The notes below the pieces were generated by a model. The model was not told the origin of the DNA, ran no database searches, and saw only the letters and a program-made list of their open reading frames with translations. Position numbers and translations under genes: made by a program. 64,000 nt of DNA, taken from assembly GCA_963783945.1 (NCBI GenBank), contig CAWAPS010000002.1:806001-870000 (forward strand). Direction: 5' to 3'. Positions 16,258 to 24,983 of this stretch are shown piece after piece (the stretch's first letter is position 1; each line of letters begins with the position of its first letter). This DNA comes from CAWAPS01 sp963783945 (GTDB lineage: Bacteria; Actinomycetota; Acidimicrobiia; Acidimicrobiales; Palsa-688).

Positions 16258-16449
16258 GGACAGACCGGACTGACTCCAAAAAGCTCCGCTCGGCCACCCG
16301 AGCTGTTATGGGGGATTCCCCCGATGTTGTCCCAGGGTTGGCACCCCATACTTGTCCGAGCACGTCAAGCTAGATTGTCGTCTCGGGACTCCCGTTCGCC
16401 CGGAAGTTCCCAGCGCAAGATCTCGGTCGCAGAACAGGGAGGACACGCC

Positions 16450-17622
16450 ATGGGCAGCTTGGCCGAGGAAATCCGGGTCATCGACGCCGACACCCACCTC
16501 ACCGAGGTGCACGATCTGTGGACCAAGCGAGCGCCGGCCAGGTACAAGGATCGCGTTCCCCATGTGGTGGAGATCGACGGCAGGCCGACGTGGGTGGCCG
16601 AGGGGTCCCCGATAGGGTTCGCCGGCGGGGGCGGTGTCCTCGACCGCGAAGGCAACAAACACGCCTTCAACGACTCGATGCTCGTGTGGGGCATCGACCG
16701 GGTGCACGAAGGAGCATACAATCCTGAGGTTCGCCTGCAGGTCATGGACGAATGCGGGATCTACGCCCAGGTGCTCTATCCGCAATGGATCGGCCTCGGG
16801 GGTCAAAACCTCTCGAAGCTGGTGATCGACCCGGAGCTCCGCCGCCTCTGCATCGAGATTTACAACGACTTCTCCGCAGAGCTGCAGGACTGGTCGAACA
16901 CCCGACTCCTGCCCATGCCGATCATGCCGGCGTGGGATGTCGACGAGTGCGTACGCGAAGCCCAACGGATCGCGGCGCTCGGGCTGCGGGGCATCAACAT
17001 GACCACCGACCCGCAGGAGATGGGGGCGCCAGACTTGGCAAACCGGGCTTGGGATGCCCTGTGGGAGGTGTGTGCCGAAAACCGCCTCCCGGTGCATTTC
17101 CACATCGGCGCCAGCTCGACGGCCATGAGCTTCTACGGCCAGTACTTCTGGCCGTCACAGCACGACTACGTAAAGGGCGCCATAGGCGGTTCGATGTTGT
17201 TCCTCGGCAACGCCCGGATCGTCATCAACACCATCTTCGCCGGCATCTTCGACCGGCACCCAAACCTCAGGATGGTCTCTGTCGAGAGCGGTATCGGTTG
17301 GATCCCATTCATCCTCGAAACGATGGATTACGAGCTGTGGGAGAACGCCCCGGCCCAGGCCGCCGAGCTCGGGCGCATGCCGTCGGAATACTTCAAGGAG
17401 CACTGGTACGGGACCTACTGGTTCGAGCGCAACCGCGGTGACGTGCAGTACCTCATCGACTCCATCGGCGAGGACAACGTGCTGTTCGAGACCGACTTCC
17501 CCCACCCGACGTGCCTGTATCCAGCGCCACTGGAGACCGTCGAGGAGCAGATGCGCACGCTGCGTCCGGAGACCCGGCGCAAGGTCCTCGGTGATAACGC
17601 CGCCAAGCTCTACCGACTGTAA
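16450..17622 (+). CDS. Amidohydrolase 2 family metal-dependent hydrolase/decarboxylase
   Basis: 390-residue TIM-barrel enzyme of the amidohydrolase-2 / ACMSD group. Its N-terminus has VIDADTHLTE, a variant of the DxHxH metal motif. Metal ligands continue with PVHFHIGAS, the ESGIGWIP strand end and the catalytic Asp in LFETDFPHP. Members hydrolyse or decarboxylate cyclic or aromatic acids, often in ring-degradation pathways. GGGAGGACACGCC precedes ATG 16450, so the open frame back to 16249 is not used. Confidence 0.9.
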   Translation: MGSLAEEIRVIDADTHLTEVHDLWTKRAPARYKDRVPHVVEIDGRPTWVAEGSPIGFAGGGGVLDREGNKHAFNDSMLVWGIDRVHEGAYNPEVRLQVMDECGIYAQVLYPQWIGLGGQNLSKLVIDPELRRLCIEIYNDFSAELQDWSNTRLLPMPIMPAWDVDECVREAQRIAALGLRGINMTTDPQEMGAPDLANRAWDALWEVCAENRLPVHFHIGASSTAMSFYGQYFWPSQHDYVKGAIGGSMLFLGNARIVINTIFAGIFDRHPNLRMVSVESGIGWIPFILETMDYELWENAPAQAAELGRMPSEYFKEHWYGTYWFERNRGDVQYLIDSIGEDNVLFETDFPHPTCLYPAPLETVEEQMRTLRPETRRKVLGDNAAKLYRL

Positions 17623-17765
17623 GGGCGAGCCCTGGGCACCGCTGTTCCTGTTGGCCGCCAAGGGCACCGGGGCACAAGGAGACGATCGTCCGGTGACCCC
17701 TGACGGGAATTTGTGCTGCCTCCAGGCCTGGCCAGGAACTGACCGGGAGGAGACGGATTACCAGC

Positions 17766-18623
17766 ATGGATAGTGAGCCAGCCGAGGCGCCCGACAGCAC
17801 CGCGGTTCGCGTTGCCCTTTGGCGGGCGATGCATGTCCAGGTCGACCCCCCGCCACACGTGCTCGAGGACGAGATCGGCTTGCAGCTGGCCGCCCCCGAC
17901 GATGGCTGGAGACACCGCCCGGACATGGACCCGAGCGGGACCAGAGGGTTCCGGGCCGCCATCGTGGCCCGGGCCCGGTTCATCGAGGACATGGTGGCCG
18001 AGCGGGCGGGCGAAGGCGTCGCCCAGTACGTGATATTGGGGGCCGGCCTGGACACCTTCGCCCAGCGCAGGCCCGAGGTCGCATCCCGCATCCGGGTGTT
18101 CGAAGTCGACCAGCCCGGCCCCCAAGCATGGAAACGTAGGCGCCTGAGCGACCTGGGCTACGGGCTCCCCAACTGGCTACGACTGGTGCCGGTTGACTTC
18201 GAAGCCAATGCCAACTGGTGGGAGCACCTGGTTGCGGCCGGCTTCGATCCCGGCCGACCCGCGGTTGTTGTCTCGACCGGTGTCACCGTGTACCTCACCG
18301 AGGATGCCACTGCGGCCACCCTGCGCCAGATCGCCGGGCTTGCCCCCGGCTCGACCCTCGCCATGAGTTTCATACTGCCCAACGACCTCATCGACGAAGC
18401 GGATCGTCCCGGGTTCCAAGCGGCGGCGCGAGGTGCTCAGGCTTCCGGTACGCCATTCATCAGCTATTACGCCCCGCAGGAGATCCTGGCACTCGCCCGC
18501 GAAGCCGGCTTTCACGATTCTCGACACGTATCGGGCGCAGTGCTCGCCGAGCGCTACTTCCGCGGTCGGACTGACGGCCTTCGCCCATCGAGCGGGGAGG
18601 ACCTTCTGGTCGCCACCACATGA
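17766..18623 (+). CDS. Class I SAM-dependent methyltransferase, mycobacterial LCM-type
   Basis: 285-residue methyltransferase of the leucine-carboxyl-methyltransferase-like group common in mycobacteria. Landmarks are the N-terminal RALWRAMH-like helix, RARFIEDMVAE, the SAM-binding strand YVILGAGLDTFAQR, the acidic end of beta-2 in RVFEVDQPGPQAWKR, and VVSTGVTVYLTEDA. The acceptor is unknown; these enzymes are often called O-methyltransferases. GGGAGGAGACGG lies ahead of the ATG. Confidence 0.9.
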   Translation: MDSEPAEAPDSTAVRVALWRAMHVQVDPPPHVLEDEIGLQLAAPDDGWRHRPDMDPSGTRGFRAAIVARARFIEDMVAERAGEGVAQYVILGAGLDTFAQRRPEVASRIRVFEVDQPGPQAWKRRRLSDLGYGLPNWLRLVPVDFEANANWWEHLVAAGFDPGRPAVVVSTGVTVYLTEDATAATLRQIAGLAPGSTLAMSFILPNDLIDEADRPGFQAAARGAQASGTPFISYYAPQEILALAREAGFHDSRHVSGAVLAERYFRGRTDGLRPSSGEDLLVATT

Positions 18624-18764
18624 CGCCCCCTCAATGAGCACCTCCACCCGTCGGCGGGTCGGCACCCTGAGCAGGCGAGGGCGCCGTTGCACAGCAAGGA
18701 TTGGTTATGCTGCGGAGGTAGAAACCGGTTTACCTTTCAAACGATTGGCACAAAGGGGGAGACT

Positions 18765-19700
18765 ATGAAGTACGAGAATGGGCTGGAAGCCTTCGTCGAC
18801 GAGTCGAGGCGTTATAACTCACATTTCGAGGCCGAAATGGCCGGTTCGCCGCCCGACTTTTCGACAGCCGCCGCCGTGCATCGAACGCGGGAGACCTTGC
18901 ATGCGGCAGACCCCGTCGATGCCAATCAGAATCTTCCCGTTCCGCTTCGGACGATGAGGATTGGCTCGGGCGACGGCGAGATCGAGATCCGTCTGTTTCT
19001 ACCAGACCGGCCGCGGGCCGCATACCTGCACTTTCACATGGGAGGATGGGTGGTCGGCACAGCTCGCGCGTCTGACCGCAGAAACAGCGAAATCGCCGAG
19101 CAGTGCTCACTCGCCGTCGTAAGCGTTGAATACAGGCTCGCTCCCGAGTGGCCGGCACCAGCTCAGTTGGCCGACGCCTTGACGACGATCGAGTGGCTGT
19201 CGAAGGAAGGTCGCTCCGTCGTCGATGTGGATGACTGGATCCTCGGCGGAGAATCGGCAGGCGCAACGTTGGCGGCTTTGCTAATGATTCAGATCAGAGA
19301 TCAAGCCCTCGGGATCGAACGTGTTCGAGGCGCCAACCTGGCTTACGGCGTTTATGACTTGTCAGCGACACCGAGTCAGCGCCGCTCCGAATCCTTCCCG
19401 ATGTCGGAGGACGTGAGCGCACTGGTCTATCCCGGACGTTCCCCCGAGCACCTTCGGGATCCCGCCATTTCTCCCTTATTCGCCGACCTGACCGGCCTTG
19501 CGCCGGCTCTCTTCAGCGTCGGCGCTCGCGACAGTCTTCTCGACGACACCCTCTTCATGGCCGCCAGATGGGATGCGGCTGACAACCCAACGAGCCTCCA
19601 CGTCTACCCCGACTCTCTTCACGGCTTCGACACCTTTCCCACCAAGATGGCTGAAGCAGCCCATCATCGCATGGATCAGTTCATTTCCTCGGTGTGTTGA
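18765..19700 (+). CDS. Alpha/beta hydrolase fold-3 (HSL-like) esterase
   Basis: 311-residue esterase of the hormone-sensitive-lipase group. HFHMGGW is the oxyanion-hole motif (HGGG in most members, HMGG here), GGESAGA holds the nucleophilic Ser, Asp lies in SVGARDSLLDD and the catalytic His in DSLHGFDTFP. YRLAPEWPAPAQL is the conserved lid-proximal segment. GGGGGAG precedes the ATG at 18765. It probably hydrolyses short-chain or cyclic esters; a link with the Baeyer-Villiger enzyme at 11224 is only suggestive. Confidence 0.92.
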   Translation: MKYENGLEAFVDESRRYNSHFEAEMAGSPPDFSTAAAVHRTRETLHAADPVDANQNLPVPLRTMRIGSGDGEIEIRLFLPDRPRAAYLHFHMGGWVVGTARASDRRNSEIAEQCSLAVVSVEYRLAPEWPAPAQLADALTTIEWLSKEGRSVVDVDDWILGGESAGATLAALLMIQIRDQALGIERVRGANLAYGVYDLSATPSQRRSESFPMSEDVSALVYPGRSPEHLRDPAISPLFADLTGLAPALFSVGARDSLLDDTLFMAARWDAADNPTSLHVYPDSLHGFDTFPTKMAEAAHHRMDQFISSVC

Positions 19701-19907
19701 GCCGGGTGGTCGCACCTGTTGTCCTGGCTTCGCACCGGGCACCGTTCATCACCGGCGCCGTCGTTCCGACCCACGGCCGACGGTCAGTGGTACTCACCTG
19801 ACGCTAAGTCCGTACCGATGAGCGCGACCGGCGACCGCGTTGACATGTCCGAGCACCCAATGCTAAACATCTGCTCAACATGGGCGTCCTCGAGGATAGG
19901 AGCGGCA

Positions 19908-21188
19908 GTGAGCAATTTTGACTCGGTCGATTTCTTCACTGACCAGTCGCTTCTGGAGGACCCCTACCCTTACTTCGAGCACCTCCGCGAGAAGGGTGAG
20001 GTCTTGCCGACGGCCCACTACGGGGTGGTGGCGGTGTCGGGGTATGACGAGGCGACGGAGATCTACCGTGACATCGAGACGTTCTCCTCGTGCAACTCGG
20101 TGATAGGCCCCTTCGCCACGTTCCCCGTGCCACTAGAGGGTGACGACGTCAGCGAGATCATCGAGAGCTATCGCGATCAGCTTCCGATGAACGAGCACAT
20201 GGTCACCATGGACCCCCCGGCGCACACCCGGGAGCGAGCGCTGTTGATGCGGCTGATCACCCCCAAGAGGATGAAGGAGAACGAGGCGTTCATGTGGCGC
20301 CTCGCGGATCGGCAGCTCGACGAATTCGTCAGCGCTGGCCGGTGCGAGTTCATCAGCGCCTACACACAGCCTTTCGCCATGCTGGTCGTGGCCGACCTGC
20401 TCGGTGTGCCAGAGGCGGACCACCGGCGTTTCCGGGAGGGTTTCGGACTGCTGAGCGCGACGCCCGGAGACATCGGGGGGGCGCAGAGCGAGTACCAGCT
20501 CAACTCCCTCGATTGGCTCGACGACTGGTTCGCAAGCTACCTCGAGGACCGCCGCCGGGAACCGCGCCACGACGTCCTGACCGACCTGGCCCTGGCCAAG
20601 TATCCTGACGGTTCCACCCCCGAGGTGACCGCAGTGGTCCGGACAGCTACGTTCCTGTTCGCGGCCGGCCAGGAAACGACCGCTCGACTGCTCGCGACCG
20701 GGTTGAAGTATCTCGCCGAGTACCCCGAACTCCAGGATGAGCTGCGGGCCCACCGTGAGCGCATTCCGGACTTCATCGAAGAAGCACTGCGCATCGAAAG
20801 CCCGGTCAAAGCCGATTTCCGCCTGGCCCGGCGGGCAACCACCGTCGCAGGGGTCGAAATCGAACCGGGAACGCCGGTGATGCTGCTCAACGGCGCCGCC
20901 AACCGAGATCCCCGGCGGTTCGAGTGCCCCGCCGACTTCCGCCTCGACCGGCCCAACGCCAAGGAGCACATCGCCTTCGGACGCGGCGCCCATTCTTGTC
21001 CCGGAGGTCCCCTCGCACGGGTAGAAGGTCGTGTCAGTTTCGAGCGCATCCTGGACCGGATGCGGAACATCCGCCTCTCGGATGAGCACCATGGTCCCCC
21101 GGATGATCGCCACTTCCAGTACGAGCCGACCTGGGTGCTTCGCGGCCTTCACGAGTTGCACATCGAATTCACTCCGGTCGAAGCGTGA
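19908..21188 (+). CDS. Cytochrome P450, paralogue of the 870-2150 gene
   Basis: 426 residues, exactly the length of the first P450 and similar along its whole length. It opens VDFFTDQSLLEDPYPYFE where the other has IDFFTDASLINDPYDYYE, and shares TFSSCN and MRLITPKRM/MRLITPRRL. Motifs: AGQETT in the I-helix, EEALRIESP (ExxR) and FGRGAHSCPGG (heme Cys). The GTG at 19908 has AGGAG 4 nt upstream. The frame upstream to 19719 has no ribosome site and reads as leader. It is probably in one pathway with the esterase before it and the epimerase-like gene after it. Confidence 0.93.
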   Translation: MSNFDSVDFFTDQSLLEDPYPYFEHLREKGEVLPTAHYGVVAVSGYDEATEIYRDIETFSSCNSVIGPFATFPVPLEGDDVSEIIESYRDQLPMNEHMVTMDPPAHTRERALLMRLITPKRMKENEAFMWRLADRQLDEFVSAGRCEFISAYTQPFAMLVVADLLGVPEADHRRFREGFGLLSATPGDIGGAQSEYQLNSLDWLDDWFASYLEDRRREPRHDVLTDLALAKYPDGSTPEVTAVVRTATFLFAAGQETTARLLATGLKYLAEYPELQDELRAHRERIPDFIEEALRIESPVKADFRLARRATTVAGVEIEPGTPVMLLNGAANRDPRRFECPADFRLDRPNAKEHIAFGRGAHSCPGGPLARVEGRVSFERILDRMRNIRLSDEHHGPPDDRHFQYEPTWVLRGLHELHIEFTPVEA

Positions 21189-21410
21189 AGCAGGAATCGA
21201 TTGAGTCCACCGTGCTCCCGGGCTACCCGACGGCGTCCCTGGGCTAAGGGCTAGCGCAGCGACGGCTGGTTGGGGTCACGTCCGCAGCAGCCTTCCTCAA
21301 CTCCGACCGAGCGTGCATAGATAAACGGCGTTATCGTGTCGTGAGCACGTGCCGCGGTGGCGGCCCTCGGAGCAGCCAACAGTGCACCGGATCGAGATCA
21401 GGAGAGAGAT

Positions 21411-22319
21411 ATGCACGGACAGAAGGTGCTATTCGCTGGTGGACAGGGACCCGTAAGCGCCCCGGCGGCACGATTACTTGCCCCCGACAACCAGGTGTTC
21501 GCCATGGCCCGCTTCTCCAACCCCGCGGGCCGGGAGAAGCTGGAGGCCAGCGGCATCACCTGCATCACACATGACCTGTTTGACCCTTTTGACGACCTGC
21601 CCAGCGACTTCGACTACGTCTATTACACCGGGATGCCAATGAGCTCGGTTTTCGAGCCGTTGGGCCGCTGGCCGGACTCCTATGACAAATACGCCGACGC
21701 CACCGGGCGACTTATGGCCCACATCCCCGGCGCCAAAGGATTCCTCTTCTCCTCCACATCGTCTGTGTACAACCCGCCGGGTGGCGCTACAGAAGCGGCC
21801 GAAACGAATTCGTTCGGCATCCATACACAGGCCGCTTATGCATTCACCAAGGTAGCCAACGAGGCAATAATAAGCTATTTTTCTCGAAGCCTGAACATAC
21901 CTGCGACGATTATCCGCGTGGCAAATGCTTCAGGGGTGGACGGCGGTCCGATGCGGGACCGACTCGACCTAATAGTCCAAGGCGAACCTATTCCACTTCA
22001 CATTGACAAGCCCAACTATGCCCGCCCGATATTCGAACCCGACGCGGCCCGCCTCGGGGTGGCAGCGCTTGAGGCAGGACGGGTCCCGCCGCTCGTGGTC
22101 AACTGGTGCGGCGACGACCTCACCACCATCGAGGACTACTGCACCTTCATGGCTCAGCTGATCGGCAAGGAGCCCATTTTTGAGTACAAAGCGGAGGCAT
22201 GGCCCCCACTCGTGCTAGATCCGACGTTCAGGCGGGAGGTGCTCGGCCCCTGCGAGGTTAGGTGGCAGGACGGCTGTCGGATGCTCGTCGAACAATGCTA
22301 CCCCGACCTTCTGAAGTAG
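21411..22319 (+). CDS. NAD-dependent epimerase/dehydratase-like protein (extended SDR)
   Basis: 302-residue extended-SDR. The nucleotide loop is altered (VLFAGGQGPVSAPAAR instead of TGxxGxxG). SSTSSVY, YAFTKVANE (YxxxK) and ATIIRVANASG follow the extended-SDR plan, and the C-terminal half has VVNWCGDDLTTIEDY, an epimerase-type cap. It may be an atypical SDR with reduced or changed cofactor binding. AGGAGAGAG precedes the ATG. Function unknown. Confidence 0.8.
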   Translation: MHGQKVLFAGGQGPVSAPAARLLAPDNQVFAMARFSNPAGREKLEASGITCITHDLFDPFDDLPSDFDYVYYTGMPMSSVFEPLGRWPDSYDKYADATGRLMAHIPGAKGFLFSSTSSVYNPPGGATEAAETNSFGIHTQAAYAFTKVANEAIISYFSRSLNIPATIIRVANASGVDGGPMRDRLDLIVQGEPIPLHIDKPNYARPIFEPDAARLGVAALEAGRVPPLVVNWCGDDLTTIEDYCTFMAQLIGKEPIFEYKAEAWPPLVLDPTFRREVLGPCEVRWQDGCRMLVEQCYPDLLK

Positions 22320-22433
22320 CTCGTCCCGAAGGTACAGACGACGATGTGATTGGCCCATCGTCAGCCACGCTGTCACCGCTTCTGCGCACCGGCCCGCCGC
22401 TCACACGCCTTTCCTGTCTGCCATCGCATGCGT

Positions 22434-23270
22434 TCAAGAGGACTCGTTGTCGCCAACCTCCGAGTCCGCATCGACGATCCTTGCCATCTGACTTGCGAGG
22501 AACCCCTCTGGATCGCGCGCCCGAGGTACCAGCGCCTCCTCCTGAAGCTGCGGATGGGTGAGCAGCAGGAACCGGTTGGCCAGGATCGCGTCTCGGACCT
22601 GCCGCCCTACCGCCTCGCCGGAGAGCAGCTCCAGTCCCTCGGCCGGGCTGTGTAGCTTGACGGGCGGACCCCAAAACGTCATCTGTCGCCCGATATTCGT
22701 GGCAACTGGGCCGGGACACAGGCAGGTGACTCCGATACCCTTCGGCCGCAGGTACAGGGCGAGCGACTCCGACAAGGCCACCACCGCGCCCTTGGTCGCC
22801 GAGTACGGCAACCGCTCATAGGAGTACGCGAAGAGTCCTGCCGTGGAGGCAGTGTTGACTATGTGACCGGTGCCGCGACCCAGCAGCAGAGGCAGGAAGC
22901 TGGCGTTGCTGCGGACGATGGACAGCAGGTTTGCGCTGATGATCCGCTCCCATTCCGAGAGCGGAATGTGCTCGGGGGCGCCGACGGCGAGGACTCCGAC
23001 GTTGTTCATCACGATGTCAACGGCACCAAACTCGGATAGGGCCAGGTCACGCGCCGCGTCGAAATCGGATTGGCTCGTCACGTCGAGGCGGCTGCCGATG
23101 CTCGCGGCACCACCCTGGGTCGCTTCCTCCGCGACTGCGGCGGCGGCATCCTCGTCGAGGTCAGTGACGACGACGTGCGCTCCCTCTGCCGCTAGCACCA
23201 GCGCCGCGCCCCGCCCGATGCCGCTGCCGCCTCCGGTGATGACGGCGACCTTTCCCGCAATCGTGTCCAT
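22434..23270 (-). CDS. SDR family NAD(P)-dependent oxidoreductase
   Basis: 278-residue classical SDR: cofactor loop TGGGSGIGRG at residues 12-21, VVVTDLDED (Asp for NAD), MNNVG, TASTAG with the catalytic Ser, and YSATKGA as YxxxK. The C-terminus (LTHPQLQEEALVPRARD) is extended beyond the core. ATG 23270 is chosen as the first codon that gives a normal N-terminus. Divergent from the VOC gene at 23381. Likely a hydroxy-compound dehydrogenase. Confidence 0.92.
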   Translation of the reverse strand: MDTIAGKVAVITGGGSGIGRGAALVLAAEGAHVVVTDLDEDAAAAVAEEATQGGAASIGSRLDVTSQSDFDAARDLALSEFGAVDIVMNNVGVLAVGAPEHIPLSEWERIISANLLSIVRSNASFLPLLLGRGTGHIVNTASTAGLFAYSYERLPYSATKGAVVALSESLALYLRPKGIGVTCLCPGPVATNIGRQMTFWGPPVKLHSPAEGLELLSGEAVGRQVRDAILANRFLLLTHPQLQEEALVPRARDPEGFLASQMARIVDADSEVGDNESS

Positions 23271-23380
23271 ACCTCCCGTCCTAGCCCCGATAAACCCTGA
23301 TGTCCAGAGACACTTCGATACCGAGGTGGTGCCCGGCTTACCTGCCAAATGCTGAGCGGTCGTCTAGCATCGCGCTCGTG

Positions 23381-23779
23381 GAGAACAACGTGGGCACGTT
23401 GGAGCACCTGGCGATCACAGGTGTCTCGCACATCGAGTTCCGCGTCTCGGACCTCGAGGCCAGTACGGCGTGGTACATGTCGGCCGTCAGATTGACCCAA
23501 ATCCACTGTGCGCCTGGCAAGTACGCGCTTTTCACCCCGGAGGCCGGCGGCTTCCGGTTGGGCCTTACCGAGACAGGACCAGCGGACATCAACAGCCATT
23601 ACGGCCATCTCGCCATAGCCCTCGAGAGCATGAATGCGCTGATGGCATGGATCGATCACCTCGACGCGACCGGCGTTCCCCACACCGCCGTCAAGGAGAA
23701 TCCCTTCAACCCTGGTCGCTTCTCCATCGACCTCCACGACCCCGATGGGCACGAAATCGAGCTGATCTACGAGCCTTGA
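23381..23779 (+). CDS. VOC family (glyoxalase-like) protein
   Basis: 132-residue single-module VOC protein. It starts VSHIEFRVSDLEASTAWYMSAV and ends IDLHDPDGHEIELIYEP. The DPDGHEIEL strand carries the Glu that normally ligates the metal, and the first His (SHIEF) supplies another ligand, so a metal site is plausible. The start is taken as GTG 23381 since the frame upstream overlaps the divergent SDR promoter. Reaction not assignable. Confidence 0.82.
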   Translation, partial: ENNVGTLEHLAITGVSHIEFRVSDLEASTAWYMSAVRLTQIHCAPGKYALFTPEAGGFRLGLTETGPADINSHYGHLAIALESMNALMAWIDHLDATGVPHTAVKENPFNPGRFSIDLHDPDGHEIELIYEP

Positions 23780-23912
23780 CTGCCTGCCGTCGAGCCAGGT
23801 CCAGCTTTCGACGTTCGACCTCCATCCCGAACGCGACGCAGTAGACCTGGGGCGTCAAGACCTCGCTTGTGACGAGAGCTCTTGAGCGAAACCGCACGCA
23901 GCAACGCCTAGC

Positions 23913-24524
23913 ATGAGGGGAGTGGCAGCAACCCGCAGATACGGTTCAGAGAAGTCCAAGTCCCGTACCGCCTTGCTGGATGCGGCAGAAGCCTTGATGC
24001 TGGCGGAGGGTTACGCCGCCGTCACCTCGCGCCGAGTCGCGGCCGAAGCGGGCCTGAAGCCGGCGTTGGTGCACTACTACTTCCGCACCATGGATGATCT
24101 CTTCCTGGCCCTGCACCGGCGACGATCCGAGCACCGGCTTCAACTTCAAGCCGATCTCCTGGCATCAGATCAGCCCCTGTGGGCGCTGTGGGAATTCAGC
24201 CGCGATCCTCCCGGCACGGCACTCACCATGGAGTTCGTTGCCTTAGCAAATCATCGCAAGGTCATCCGGGCTGAGCTCACCGCCTCGGCCGAGCGCTTCC
24301 GGGCACAGCAACTCGAGGCGCTCACCAGAACCCTCAAGCGCTATGAGGTCAGTCGCGACCAGTGTCCGCCTGCCGTCGCCGCATTGTTGATCTCGAGCAT
24401 TTCCAGGTTCCTTGTCATTGAGGAGGAAATGCTCGAAGTGTTCACGGGTCACCGAGAGACAATCGCATACGTAGAAGGCTTCATACGTCAACTCGAAGGC
24501 GAGCGTCGCTCAGAGTCCGACTGA
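23913..24524 (+). CDS. TetR/AcrR family transcriptional regulator
   Basis: 203-residue TetR regulator. The HTH spans KSRTALLDAAEALMLAEGYA to AEAGLKPALVHYYFRTMDDLF, and the C-terminal domain shares MEFVALANHRKVI with the regulator at 110-850, making the two paralogues. An imperfect inverted repeat just ahead (CAAGA-N-CTCG...CGAG-N3-TCTTG, about 23854-23886) may be its autoregulatory operator. The neighbouring SDR/VOC pair is the likely target. Confidence 0.9.
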   Translation: MRGVAATRRYGSEKSKSRTALLDAAEALMLAEGYAAVTSRRVAAEAGLKPALVHYYFRTMDDLFLALHRRRSEHRLQLQADLLASDQPLWALWEFSRDPPGTALTMEFVALANHRKVIRAELTASAERFRAQQLEALTRTLKRYEVSRDQCPPAVAALLISSISRFLVIEEEMLEVFTGHRETIAYVEGFIRQLEGERRSESD

Positions 24525-24862
24525 TCCGGGGTAACGCCCGACCTCTGGTCGGCGGCGACGACTCCGACGATCAACTCCATGTTCGCCGTCGCTATCCCGA
24601 CGTCGTCCCTACCCGCTAGCCAAGCATCTCTCCGAGAGCTTCGTAGGTACGGAGCAACGATGTAGCCGGAGGTTTGCAGCACGGACGTCCCGAGCTCGAT
24701 AGACGCGGTTTCCCGGCCAACTATTGCCAGCGTGACGAGCGGGTCACCCATCGTCGTGCTCGAGAACCAGATGGAATTGAACCCATCAGTCTCGGCTGCC
24801 TTGGCGTGGTCGACGATCTCGTCGACGGTAGATCCGCGAGCCGTAAGCCCGATGCGCATCAT
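24488..24862 (-). pseudogene. Truncated LLM-class (F420-dependent) oxidoreductase
   Basis: The first ~76 residues (MRIGL..., VDEIVDHAKAAETDGFNSIW, TASIELGTSVLQT) match the N-terminus of luciferase-like monooxygenases/F420-dependent oxidoreductases, which are normally ~280-350 residues. The match stops near 24635 and the frame then drifts into the 3' end of the convergent TetR gene. The catalytic barrel is missing, so I read this as a broken remnant. The start is ATG 24862 or 24859. Confidence 0.65.
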
Positions 24863-24983
24863 GCTCCCTTTCTGCTTGTGGCTCGTAGGCCGGTTCGGCG
24901 CGGCCCCGGCATATCTGGCCAGGCCGGTCGATTAAATCTGCCAGTTGATCCCCATCTGATAGCGAGGATTCCTGGTGAGGCAC

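Larger units (their letters stand above)
15851..16449. other. 600-bp intergenic region with repeats and divergent promoters
   Basis: No gene is supported. It contains a 26-27 bp tandem repeat (16010-16088) and three units of a palindromic element (16135-16257), and must hold the divergent promoters of the SnoaL-tandem operon and the amidohydrolase gene. Confidence 0.6.
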
